Source: Bacteroidota bacterium | Lineage (GTDB): Bacteria; Bacteroidota; Bacteroidia; 2-12-FULL-35-15 | Assembly (NCBI GenBank): GCA_947504725.1 | Contig: CANNHN010000001.1 | Coordinates: 457,425 to 521,424, forward strand | Length of the DNA: 64,000 nt | Reading direction: 5' to 3' | In this document: positions 44,343 to 52,312 of the stretch, piece by piece | Layout: every line of letters begins with the position of its first letter | Position numbering within the stretch: the first letter of the stretch is position 1 | Position numbers and translations under genes: made by a program | Notes under the pieces: generated by a model | The model's input: the letters and a program-made list of their open reading frames with translations, nothing else | The model's database searches: none | What the model was told of the DNA's origin: nothing

Positions 44343-44993
44343 ATGAGCCACCTAATTGCCCCTTCAATCCTATCAGCAGATTTTGCAAACATCCAGCGCG
44401 ATGTTGAAATGATTAATAAAAGTGAAGCAGATTGGTTTCATGTGGATATTATGGATGGAATGTTTGTCCCCAATATTTCATTTGGTTTCCCGGTTATCAA
44501 AGCCATTAAAAAACATGCAACAAAACCATTAGATGTGCATTTAATGATTAATGATCCCGATCGCTATCTACAGGCATTTAAAGAGGCAGGAGCTGATGTT
44601 TTAACCGTTCATTTAGAAGCTTGTAATCACTTGCACAGAACAATTCAGGGTATTAAAGCGTTAGGTATGAAAGCAGGTGTTGCAATCAACCCACATACTT
44701 CTGCTAATTTGTTAATGGACATTATTGCTGATGTAGATTTAGTGTGTGTAATGAGTGTGAATCCAGGTTTTGGCGGACAGAAATTTATCGAAAACACATA
44801 TCATAAGATTTCCACACTTCGTGAAATGATTCGTGCTACAAAATCAAAAGCTCTTATCGAAATTGATGGTGGTGTGGATATGAATAATTACAAAAAATTA
44901 ATTGAATACGGAGCAAATGTACTTGTAGCTGGAAATACAGTGTTTTCATCAAGTAATCCAAGTGGAACAATTGCTGAGTTGAAAAAAGAATAA
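44343..44993 (+). CDS. rpe: Ribulose-phosphate 3-epimerase
   Basis: A 216-residue TIM-barrel enzyme. Conserved segments are APSILSADFANI, the metal-site histidine and Asp in DWFHVDIMDGMFVPNISFG, LDVHLMI, MSVNPGFGGQKFI, and the catalytic Asp in IEIDGGV. It interconverts ribulose-5-phosphate and xylulose-5-phosphate in the pentose phosphate pathway. The length is normal. It lies directly upstream of the carotenoid genes, separated by a short REP-like repeat. Confidence 0.97.
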   Translation: MSHLIAPSILSADFANIQRDVEMINKSEADWFHVDIMDGMFVPNISFGFPVIKAIKKHATKPLDVHLMINDPDRYLQAFKEAGADVLTVHLEACNHLHRTIQGIKALGMKAGVAINPHTSANLLMDIIADVDLVCVMSVNPGFGGQKFIENTYHKISTLREMIRATKSKALIEIDGGVDMNNYKKLIEYGANVLVAGNTVFSSSNPSGTIAELKKE

Positions 44994-44995
44994 AT

Positions 44996-45047
44996 TTCTC
45001 CGCTTCGGTCGAAATGAGACACAATAAGTATTTGTCGAAATGACAAA
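44996..45047. repeat. GTCGAAATGA-type REP fragments before crtI
   Basis: Two nearby copies of GTCGAAATGA (45009-45018 and 45034-45043), preceded by CTCCGCTTCG, resemble pieces of the CTCGA...TCGAAATGACA REP-like motif. They occupy the rpe-crtI gap. Confidence 0.45.
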
Positions 45048-45059
45048 CTAGAAAAAAAA

Positions 45060-46544
45060 GTGAGTAAGAAAAAAGTAATCGTTATAGGAGCCGGATTTGC
45101 AGGATTATCAGCTGCAACGACATTAGCACAAAAAGGCTTTGATGTTACTATACTTGAAAAAAACAAAGAGCTTGGCGGTCGTGCACGCAAATTAGAAATC
45201 GATGGTTTCACCTTCGATATGGGTCCAAGCTGGTATTGGATGCCTGATGTGTTCGAAAATTATTTTTCACAATTCAATACTACTGTTGCTCAACAATACG
45301 ATTTACTTCGTTTAGATCCATCATATGCTGTATTCTTCAGCAAAGAAGAAGTGATGCGAGTTCCGGCCAACTTAAATGAATTCTATGAACTCTTCGAAAA
45401 ATACGAGCCAGGAAGCAGCATTCAACTCAAGAAGTTTTTAGCAGATGCCAAATACAAATACGAAGTGAGTATGAGCGACTTTGTTCACAAACCTAGTCTG
45501 AGTATTTTTGAATTTGTTGACTTACGCATTTTAAATGCTGCACTAAAAATGGATCTTTTCAAATCCATCAGCAAGTACATCCATAAACATTTTAAGAATC
45601 AAAAATTAATACAGCTTCTTGAATTTCCTGTTTTGTTTTTGGGCGCTAAGCCCAACGAAACCCCTGCATTGTACAGCATGATGAATTATGCCGACATTGT
45701 TTTAGGAACTTGGTATCCGATGGGTGGAATGTATAAAATTGTGGAAGCAATGGTGAATGTTGCCAAACAACAAGGCGTAAAAATAAAATCGGGAGAAGTT
45801 GTTTCCAAAATAAATGTAGAAAATGGAACAGCAAAAAGTGTTGTTTCAAACGGAAATACGATTGAAGCGGATATCATTATTGCTTCAGCAGATTATCACC
45901 ATGTAGAACAAAAACTATTGGAAGAAAAATATCGCAATTATTCAGAAAGTTATTGGAAGTCTCGTAAAATGGCCCCTTCCTGCTTGATGTATTATTTGGG
46001 AATTGATAAAAAAATAGAAGGATTAGAGCATCACAACTTATTTTTTGATACACCTTTTGATTTGCATGCAGAAGAAATTTACGATAGACCACAATGGCCA
46101 ACTCAGCCACTCTTCTACTCTACTTGCGCCTCTAAAACAGATAGCTCGGTAGCACCTGCAGGAAAGGAAAATTTAGTACTTTTAATTCCGATTGCAGTAG
46201 ATATTGAAGATACAGAAGAAATTCGTGAGAAGTACTTTTCTATCATGATGAATCGATTAGAACATTTAACGGGACAATCTATCAAACAACATGTAATTGT
46301 AAAAAAGAGTTACGCGATTAACGATTTTAAAAAAGATTACAACTCGTTTGGTGGCAATGCATATGGCTTAGCGAATGTTTTAAAACAAACAGCGATTTTA
46401 AAACCATCGCTAAAAAATAAAAAGGTACACAATTTGTACTATGCGGGACAATTAACTGTTCCAGGGCCAGGAGTTCCACCGAGTATAATTTCGGGACAAG
46501 TGGCAGCGCGAGAAATAGTTAAAAAGTTCAAAGTTCAAAGTTGA
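45060..46544 (+). CDS. crtI: Phytoene desaturase
   Basis: A 494-residue flavoprotein of the CrtI family, starting with GTG at 45060. The FAD-binding Rossmann motif is VIGAGFAGLSAA (8-19), followed by the CrtI-type GGRARKLEIDGFTFDMGPSWY; the C-terminal family motif is YAGQLTVPGPGVPPSIISGQ. It converts phytoene to lycopene by successive desaturations at the membrane. It is the first gene of the carotenoid set. The last residues (KKFKVQS) are encoded by the left arm of a repeat element, so the native C-terminus has probably been altered slightly. Confidence 0.92.
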   Translation: MSKKKVIVIGAGFAGLSAATTLAQKGFDVTILEKNKELGGRARKLEIDGFTFDMGPSWYWMPDVFENYFSQFNTTVAQQYDLLRLDPSYAVFFSKEEVMRVPANLNEFYELFEKYEPGSSIQLKKFLADAKYKYEVSMSDFVHKPSLSIFEFVDLRILNAALKMDLFKSISKYIHKHFKNQKLIQLLEFPVLFLGAKPNETPALYSMMNYADIVLGTWYPMGGMYKIVEAMVNVAKQQGVKIKSGEVVSKINVENGTAKSVVSNGNTIEADIIIASADYHHVEQKLLEEKYRNYSESYWKSRKMAPSCLMYYLGIDKKIEGLEHHNLFFDTPFDLHAEEIYDRPQWPTQPLFYSTCASKTDSSVAPAGKENLVLLIPIAVDIEDTEEIREKYFSIMMNRLEHLTGQSIKQHVIVKKSYAINDFKKDYNSFGGNAYGLANVLKQTAILKPSLKNKKVHNLYYAGQLTVPGPGVPPSIISGQVAAREIVKKFKVQS

Positions 46545-46636
46545 AAAATTAGGTAATTCACAACTTCTGATTTTTACTTTGAACTTTTCCCGAAGGGATT
46601 CCTTCGGAACAAACTTTAAACTTTGAATTAATTTTA
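46516..46636. repeat. AAGTTTAAAGTT-type inverted repeat, copy 2, between crtI and crtB
   Basis: The left arm (46518-46543, AAAGTTCAAAGTTCAAAGTT) overlaps the end of crtI; the right arm is at ~46609-46628 (AAACTTTAAACTTTGAA). A central perfect hairpin, CCGAAGG-gatt-CCTTCGG, lies between. It resembles the element at 13641-13737. Confidence 0.55.
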
Positions 46637-46638
46637 AA

Positions 46639-47475
46639 ATGGATTTATATACAGACGTATCGTACAAGTGCAGCAAGCTGGTAACCAACAGCTACAGTAC
46701 GTCATTTTCATTAGGGGTAAGTCTATTACACAAAGATTTCGTGATGCCTATTCATGCTATCTATGGTTTTGTTCGCTTTGCCGATGAAATTGTGGATAGT
46801 TTTCATACGAGCGATAAACGTACGCTGCTCGAACGTTTTGTGAAAGACACACACGATGCAATTAATGATAAGATTAGTTTGAATCCCATTTTACATAGCT
46901 TTCAAGATACGGTTAACAAATACAACATCGACATCGAACTCATCAATACATTTCTGAGAAGTATGGAAATGGATTTGGATAAAAACAAATACAACCAAGC
47001 CGGATATGAAGAGTATATTTTAGGCTCAGCAGAAGTTGTAGGTTTGATGTGTTTGAAAATTTTTGTAGAAGGCGATGAAAAAGAATACCAACGCTTGAAA
47101 CACGATGCTATGAAACTAGGGTCTGCATTTCAAAAAATTAATTTCCTACGTGATTTAAAAGCAGATGTGCATACATTGGGAAGAGCTTATTTTCCTGGTT
47201 TTGATCCAAACAATTTCAATGCAACCACTAAAAAGGAAATTGAAGCCGACATTCAAAAAGATTTTGATGCAGGACTGAGAGGAATCAAAGAACTCCCTCG
47301 TAAAGCACGCTTAGGAGTTTATTTGGCTTACATCTATTACATTTCTTTATTCAAAAAAATACAAAACACGCCTCCGGAAAAAGTAATGCATACTCGTATT
47401 CGTATTTCTGATTCTAAAAAATACATACTATTTTTGGGCTCATATTTTAAGCATCAACTAAATATTATTAAGTAA
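46639..47475 (+). CDS. crtB: Phytoene synthase
   Basis: A 278-residue squalene/phytoene synthase family enzyme. Both aspartate-rich Mg2+-diphosphate motifs are intact: D49-E-I-V-D53 and D172-L-K-A-D176 (within NFLRDLKAD). It condenses two GGPP to phytoene. Its stop overlaps the start of the next gene by one base (TAATG), showing translational coupling in a crtB-hypothetical-cruF-cyclase unit. No GGPP synthase gene is in the window. Confidence 0.93.
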   Translation: MDLYTDVSYKCSKLVTNSYSTSFSLGVSLLHKDFVMPIHAIYGFVRFADEIVDSFHTSDKRTLLERFVKDTHDAINDKISLNPILHSFQDTVNKYNIDIELINTFLRSMEMDLDKNKYNQAGYEEYILGSAEVVGLMCLKIFVEGDEKEYQRLKHDAMKLGSAFQKINFLRDLKADVHTLGRAYFPGFDPNNFNATTKKEIEADIQKDFDAGLRGIKELPRKARLGVYLAYIYYISLFKKIQNTPPEKVMHTRIRISDSKKYILFLGSYFKHQLNIIK

Positions 47476-47972
47476 TGAAGCGGCTCATTCTCCTTTTTTT
47501 CTTTTTAATAAGTGCTACAGCATTCGCGCAAAACATTACTGCGGATGCGCTTAGAAGAAGCTACCAGCAAGTTAATAATGACAGTGCGGCCTGCGCTAAA
47601 CTTTACAAAAAAATCACTTCGTCTACTGATTCCGACAACATCATTATAGCCTACAAAGGAGCTATCACTGCATCCATGGCCAATCATTCGAAAGATAAAA
47701 AAGAAAAATTAAACTTATTTAACAACGGAAAAAAATTATTGGAACTATCTATCTCAACAGACAGCTCAAACATTGAAACACGATTTTTACGTTTCACCAT
47801 CCAAAGTAGTTGTCCGAAAGCCTTAAACTACAACAAACACATCAAAACCGACAAATCATTTATTCTTAAAAATTATTCAACCCTTACGAATCTTGCTATA
47901 AAGCGAATGATCACGACTTTTACTCAGCAATCCTCTGCATTCACCGAATCTGAAAAACAAAAATTAAAGTAA
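47475..47972 (+). CDS. Secreted hypothetical protein embedded in the carotenoid operon
   Basis: A 165-residue protein with a signal peptide (MKRLILLFFFLISATAFAQ). The mature part is helical and lysine-rich with no recognised domain. Its start overlaps the crtB stop by one base, and the next gene follows with no gap, so it is firmly part of the carotenoid operon. Being exported, it is unlikely to be a catalytic carotenoid enzyme; carotenoid binding or membrane placement are guesses only. Confidence 0.65.
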   Translation: MKRLILLFFFLISATAFAQNITADALRRSYQQVNNDSAACAKLYKKITSSTDSDNIIIAYKGAITASMANHSKDKKEKLNLFNNGKKLLELSISTDSSNIETRFLRFTIQSSCPKALNYNKHIKTDKSFILKNYSTLTNLAIKRMITTFTQQSSAFTESEKQKLK

Positions 47973-48611
47973 ATGTCGAACGAACAAAAAGATAAACGCC
48001 TTTTTGTATCTACAATTATTCTTGTAGTTGTTCACGTTACTGGAATCATTGGACTACAAACCGAATACAAGAATTTGTTTTTGATGTGTACTCCAATCAA
48101 CTTATTACTAAGCATTGGTTTGTTATTTTGGAATCACAACGATTTCTCAAAATCTTTTTTCATTTTTTCTGCTTTAACATTTTTAATTGGATATTGTGTT
48201 GAAGTAGCAGGCGTAAAAACAGGAATGATATTCGGATATTATTCATATGGCAAAACATTAGGATTTAAAATCTTGGATGTGCCTGTTATCATTGGAATTA
48301 ATTGGTTAATGCTAATTTATATTGTTGGAGTAATTTTCAATAAATTGAATTTGCCTGGATTTTTTAAAAGCTTTTTTGGAGCAGCTACATTGACAACACT
48401 TGATTTTTTCATTGAAGTAGTTGCTATTAAATATGATTTCTGGAAATGGTTAAATTACACTCCTCCACTTCAAAATTTTGTTGCCTGGTTTATCGTCTCT
48501 TTTTTATTGTTGCTTATATTTAACTCAATGAACTTTAACAAAAACAATAAATTGGCGCAAGGTTTATTCATTATACAATTGGTGTTTTTTGTGACTTTAT
48601 CTATACTCTAA
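47973..48611 (+). CDS. cruF: Carotenoid 1',2'-hydratase (CruF-like, DUF422 family)
   Basis: A 212-residue membrane protein with about six to seven hydrophobic segments, matching the carotenoid-biosynthesis (CruF/DUF422) family: IGYCVEVAGVKTGMIFGYYSY (split: GYCVEVAGVKTG, GYYSYG), DVPVIIGINWLML and LDFFIEVVA. CruF adds water across the psi end of gamma-carotene or lycopene, giving a 1'-hydroxyl. It follows the hypothetical gene without a gap and precedes the cyclase gene without a gap. The symbol is by family resemblance. Confidence 0.8.
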   Translation: MSNEQKDKRLFVSTIILVVVHVTGIIGLQTEYKNLFLMCTPINLLLSIGLLFWNHNDFSKSFFIFSALTFLIGYCVEVAGVKTGMIFGYYSYGKTLGFKILDVPVIIGINWLMLIYIVGVIFNKLNLPGFFKSFFGAATLTTLDFFIEVVAIKYDFWKWLNYTPPLQNFVAWFIVSFLLLLIFNSMNFNKNNKLAQGLFIIQLVFFVTLSIL

Positions 48612-49286
48612 ATGCACTTTTATTATTTACTAATATTAGCCTTCACACTCTCCTACCCGCTTTTCAAAAGTTTTGAAACCAAGATTCAATTCTACAAAAA
48701 GTGGAATTCATTATTTCCAGCAATTACAATAGCGGCTGTGCTTTTTATTGGTTGGGACATATGGTTCACCAAACTTGGAATCTGGTACTTTAATCGCGAT
48801 TTTGTACTGGGCTTTTTTCTGGTAAATTTACCCATTGAAGAATGGTTGTTCTTTTTTATCACGCCTTTTTCCTGTGTTTTTATTTATGAAGTATTGAACT
48901 ATTTTGTAAAAAAAGATGTCTTCGCAAAAGCATCAAAAACTATTTCCGTTGTATTAATAGTCCTATTACTACTTACTGCTTTTCTGAATAATTCTAAAAT
49001 CTATACTACGTTTACTTTTATATTGTTAGCTGCATTTCTTATTTACCATCAATTCATTAACAAATCAGTTTATCTATCACGTTTCTATTTAACTTGGTTG
49101 GTTTGCATTATTCCTTTCCTTATCGTTAACGGCTTGCTCACTTCCATCCCAATCATTACTTATAACAATCTGCACATCTTAAATATTCGTATATACACTA
49201 TACCTATTGAAGATATGTTCTACGGAATGTTGAACATTCTTTTAGTGATTAGTATTTATGAATATTTAAAACATAGAAAAAAATGA
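48612..49286 (+). CDS. crtYcd: Lycopene cyclase, fused CrtYc-CrtYd type
   Basis: A 224-residue membrane protein with about six to seven transmembrane segments. Two copies of the heterodimeric lycopene cyclase motif are visible: PIEEWLFFFITPF (~77-89) and PIEDMFYGMLNIL (~198-210), equivalent to the CrtYc and CrtYd subunits joined in one chain. It forms beta-ionone rings at lycopene ends. With the neighbouring hydratase, a one-ended cyclisation (gamma-carotene) is plausible. It overlaps the next gene by 4 bases (ATGA). Confidence 0.88.
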   Translation: MHFYYLLILAFTLSYPLFKSFETKIQFYKKWNSLFPAITIAAVLFIGWDIWFTKLGIWYFNRDFVLGFFLVNLPIEEWLFFFITPFSCVFIYEVLNYFVKKDVFAKASKTISVVLIVLLLLTAFLNNSKIYTTFTFILLAAFLIYHQFINKSVYLSRFYLTWLVCIIPFLIVNGLLTSIPIITYNNLHILNIRIYTIPIEDMFYGMLNILLVISIYEYLKHRKK

Positions 49287-49879
49287 AGAAAATAATCACA
49301 CTCCTTTTTCTGACAACCATTTGCAACGGCTTATTTTCTCAAGCACCCACATCAACGGAACTTTTCGAATTTAATAAATCACGAAACAAAACAACAACAA
49401 GAGGCTTACAATTTCTTGGTGGTTTTGCTGTCGCAAATATGGGAGTAAGTGGATACATGTATTATAATACAAAAGGAGTTGATAAATCCTTTCACGAAAT
49501 GAACATTATGTGGAACGGAGTAAACACAGTTATTGCCGTTGCTAGTTTGTTGCCAAAAGATAAAAATGATATGAATCTCCCAAAAACACTCAGCTGGCAA
49601 AGCAATACAGAAGCTACATACATTGGAGCGGCCGCCTTGGATTTGGTTTATTCTACAGCTGGATTATATCTTACCGAAAAAGCAAAAACAGATAACGTAA
49701 ATCACGATAAATATAAAGGCTGGGGAAATGCTTTGATTTATAATGGAGGATTTTTATTCTTGTTTGATACTGGCATGTTTATTGCCCATAAACGCAACGG
49801 AAAAAAACTGAACAAAATGATGGATAAAATAACGCTATCAACCGGAGCAGCCGGTATAAAACTAACCTTGCATATTTAA
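49283..49879 (+). CDS. Membrane-associated hypothetical protein at the end of the carotenoid operon
   Basis: A 198-residue protein with a signal peptide (MKKIITLLFLTTICNGLFSQ) and three to four hydrophobic Gly/Ala-rich segments (GGFAVANMGVSGYMYY; NTVIAVASLLP; GGFLFLFDTGMFIAH). I recall similar proteins annotated as DUF6992, but I am not certain. The ATGA overlap with the cyclase gene makes it part of the operon. The function is unknown; a membrane partner for carotenoid processing is possible. Confidence 0.6.
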   Translation: MKKIITLLFLTTICNGLFSQAPTSTELFEFNKSRNKTTTRGLQFLGGFAVANMGVSGYMYYNTKGVDKSFHEMNIMWNGVNTVIAVASLLPKDKNDMNLPKTLSWQSNTEATYIGAAALDLVYSTAGLYLTEKAKTDNVNHDKYKGWGNALIYNGGFLFLFDTGMFIAHKRNGKKLNKMMDKITLSTGAAGIKLTLHI

Positions 49880-49917
49880 TTTTATTTAATATCTTTATTT
49901 AAACAAAACTCTCAATT

Positions 49918-50358
49918 ATGAAAAAAATTATCGGACTACTAAGCATCGTACTTATATTTTCTACCGTTTCTGCATTTGCACAAGCTGCTGCAAGTACTGG
50001 AGCTGCCAAACCTAAACAAGCTGCTGCACCAAAACTAACAGACAAAGACATTTTGATGTGTGATAAAAATTGGCAAGTTGTTTCGGTTGAAGAATGGGGT
50101 GTTGTTGCAAAACCACCTGCTGAAATTAATAAGACCGACATGTTGAAATTAACGCAAGACGGAAAATTTGAGTTAATCATGTTTGGAAAGAAAAAAGCTG
50201 GAACATGGACTAAGTCGGGACAGAATATTAATTTCTCAGATACAGAAAGCAAAACAAAATTCTTTTACAAAGTCTTAGTTGCAGAAGCTGGAAAATTGAA
50301 AGTAGATCATTACAGTGATGAGCAAGGTCACTCGATTTTTGAGTACGAAGTTAAGTAA
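49918..50358 (+). CDS. Secreted lipocalin-like hypothetical protein
   Basis: A 146-residue protein: a signal peptide (~1-21, ending SAFAQ), a short Ala/Lys/Pro linker, then a ~100-residue beta-rich domain (DILMCDKNWQVVSVEEWG, LTQDGKFELIMFGKKKAGTW, INFSDTES) reminiscent of lipocalin-like Bacteroidota proteins in which a W-x-V strand begins a small barrel. It is the last plus-strand gene of this block, 38 bases after the previous gene. A ligand-binding role is only suggested by the fold impression. Confidence 0.55.
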   Translation: MKKIIGLLSIVLIFSTVSAFAQAAASTGAAKPKQAAAPKLTDKDILMCDKNWQVVSVEEWGVVAKPPAEINKTDMLKLTQDGKFELIMFGKKKAGTWTKSGQNINFSDTESKTKFFYKVLVAEAGKLKVDHYSDEQGHSIFEYEVK

Positions 50359-50492
50359 ATGTCCGTTCGAGTATTTATGAAGCGATAGTGAAATAAATGT
50401 ATCGAGAACATTAACGAAGAATAATTTTTCCTTTCAAAAACTTCTCGATACAATTCTCTTCCTTCGTCAGAGAATCACTCGAAGTGACATTT
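50359..50492. repeat. Long nested inverted repeat (REP-like) between carotenoid blocks
   Basis: Outer arms ATGTCCGTTCGAGT and ACTCGAAGTGACAT (50358-50371 and 50477-50490, imperfect) enclose inner arms TGTATCGAGAA (50398-50408) and TTCTCGATACA (50441-50451). The whole could fold into one extended hairpin. It lies between the ends of convergent genes and may terminate both. Confidence 0.6.
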
Positions 50493-50511
50493 CGTTTAAA
50501 ATAACATCAAT

Positions 50512-51984
50512 TTAAGACACCAACCCCGAAGTAATCTTTGCACTCAACAAGCACAGAGGAATACTTGGTCCAGGATGAACACTTCCTCCACAGAAATACA
50601 ATCCTTTAATTTCTTTTGAAAAATTCGGATGGCGCATAAAGGCAGCGAATTTATTGTTGGATGCATTTCCATAAATAGCTCCAAAAGCACTAGATGTTCT
50701 TTCTTCTATTGATCGCGGCTCTAAAACCAATTCGCATTCAATCATTGAACGAATATCTGTTTTTAACAATCGGTTTATTTTATTTATCATGGCCTCACGC
50801 GCTTGATTAACCAATTCATCCCAATTTTGACCGCTATTATTTGGAACATTTATAAATGCAAACCAATTTTCACACCCTGCAGGAGCATCTGATTTTGTAT
50901 GCTTTGAAGTAATGTTCACATAAATGGTCGGATCATTATAAACTGTTTTTTTAGAAAAAATTGAATCAAACTCTTCTTCATAATTTTTACTAAATAATAT
51001 ATTATGCAAACCCAATTGTGAAAAGCTATGTTTGATACCCCAGTAAAAGATAATACCGGAGCTAGATTTGGGCTGATTTAATGTTTTTTCTGGTTTTTTT
51101 GCATTCGGCAATAATTTTAAATAGCTATTGTAAACATCCATGTTGCTTATCACAACATCGAAATTAAAATTACCGTTATCCGTGCGTACACCTTTTACTT
51201 TTTTGTTTTCAGTTAAGATTTCACGAACTGGTGTAGAAAAATGAAACGTAACGCCAATCTCTTTCGCCAATTTAACTAGTGAATCTGTAATGCTTCGCAT
51301 TCCACCAATAGGATAAAACGCTCCCTTATCTATTTCCAAATGTGAAATAACATTGAGTGTAGCTGGCGCTAAATAAGGACTGGAGCCATTATAAGTTGAA
51401 TACCGATTTAATATTTGAACCAATCGTGGGTCTTTAAATGCTTTTTGATTTGCTGTATTCATCGTGTCAAAAGCACCAATCTTCCCGAAATTCAAAATTC
51501 CTTTTAAAGCACGTTTCGTCATAAAGTTTTTAAACTTATGTAACGAGTTTTGTAAAAAAACTTCTTCAGTTAAATTATACATCTCCTCCGTTTTATTCAA
51601 ATACTTTACAATGGCCTCTTTTGAGTCACTCATCTTTTCAGACATCTTCATTGCATAGTTTTCTTTTCCGTGATGACCATCAACGATGGTTCCATCTTCA
51701 AAAAAATAACGGTACACAGGATCTAAAGGAATGTAGTTAAAATATTCGCGAGGATTTTTGCCCGACAAAACGAACAATTCATCCACATATTCAGGCATCG
51801 TAAGAACAGACGGTCCCATATCAAAACGATAACCTGCATTAGATTCAGTAGATAATTTTCCACCTGGAAAAGCATTCGCTTCAAAAACAGACACAACATA
51901 TCCTTTGTTACGCATGCGAATAGCAGCAGCAATGCCGGAAATACCAGACCCAACAATAACGCACGATTTAGTTGTTTGATTCAT
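50512..51984 (-). CDS. crtD: CrtD-like carotenoid desaturase (phytoene desaturase family)
   Basis: A 490-residue flavoprotein from the ATG at 51984 (MNQTTKSCVIVGSGISG); the longer frame adds 14 residues without similarity. FAD motif VIVGSGISGIAAA; CrtI-family DMGPSVLTMPEYVDELF and C-terminal GGSVHPGPSIPLCLLSAKI. The second-desaturase context, with a CruF-like hydratase and a cyclase, favours a CrtD-type 3',4'-desaturase acting on 1'-hydroxy carotenoids. It could instead be another phytoene or lycopene desaturase. It is transcribed away from the flexirubin cluster, convergent with the crtB unit. Confidence 0.78.
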   Translation of the reverse strand: MNQTTKSCVIVGSGISGIAAAIRMRNKGYVVSVFEANAFPGGKLSTESNAGYRFDMGPSVLTMPEYVDELFVLSGKNPREYFNYIPLDPVYRYFFEDGTIVDGHHGKENYAMKMSEKMSDSKEAIVKYLNKTEEMYNLTEEVFLQNSLHKFKNFMTKRALKGILNFGKIGAFDTMNTANQKAFKDPRLVQILNRYSTYNGSSPYLAPATLNVISHLEIDKGAFYPIGGMRSITDSLVKLAKEIGVTFHFSTPVREILTENKKVKGVRTDNGNFNFDVVISNMDVYNSYLKLLPNAKKPEKTLNQPKSSSGIIFYWGIKHSFSQLGLHNILFSKNYEEEFDSIFSKKTVYNDPTIYVNITSKHTKSDAPAGCENWFAFINVPNNSGQNWDELVNQAREAMINKINRLLKTDIRSMIECELVLEPRSIEERTSSAFGAIYGNASNNKFAAFMRHPNFSKEIKGLYFCGGSVHPGPSIPLCLLSAKITSGLVS

Positions 51985-52033
51985 TTGATTGAGGTTCAAA
52001 AGTAAGAGTTTTTCTTTTATGAGCAATGGCGGA

Positions 52034-52210
52034 TAGGAACGCAGATTTTTTATGATTTTTATGTTTTAAAATTTAAGATATATGGGTTGCTATTTTTATG
52101 ATGTTTTTATGTAGCAAAAACTCTATTTCCAACAACATAATTTATCTTAAAACACATAGCACAAAAAAGTCATATTTTATCATAACCATCTTAATAAATC
52201 TGCGTTCCTA
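52034..52210. repeat. TAGGAACGCAGATTT inverted-repeat element (177 bp)
   Basis: The left end TAGGAACGCAGATTT and right end AAATCTGCGTTCCTA are perfect 15-bp inverted repeats bordering very AT-rich, non-coding DNA (TTTTATGATTTTTATG-like). It occupies most of the divergent region between crtD and the tyrosine ammonia-lyase gene, leaving the latter's promoter intact. One end of a similar element occurs at 36654. Confidence 0.75.
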
Positions 52211-52241
52211 TTGAATCCCTGTAAACATTCTCAACAAAACT

Positions 52242-52271
52242 TTGTATATAAGTGAGAAAGGACTATTTTTG
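52242..52271 (+). promoter_or_regulatory. Flexirubin operon promoter: TTG-N19-TATTTTTG
   Basis: TTG (52242-52244), a 19-base spacer, then TATTTTTG (52264-52271) and C: a full match to the Bacteroidota consensus, 41 bases before the ammonia-lyase start and just outside the repeat element. Confidence 0.8.
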
Positions 52272-52312
52272 CACTCCCTTTATAGGAACTAATAATTTGC
52301 ACGTTATCGAAT

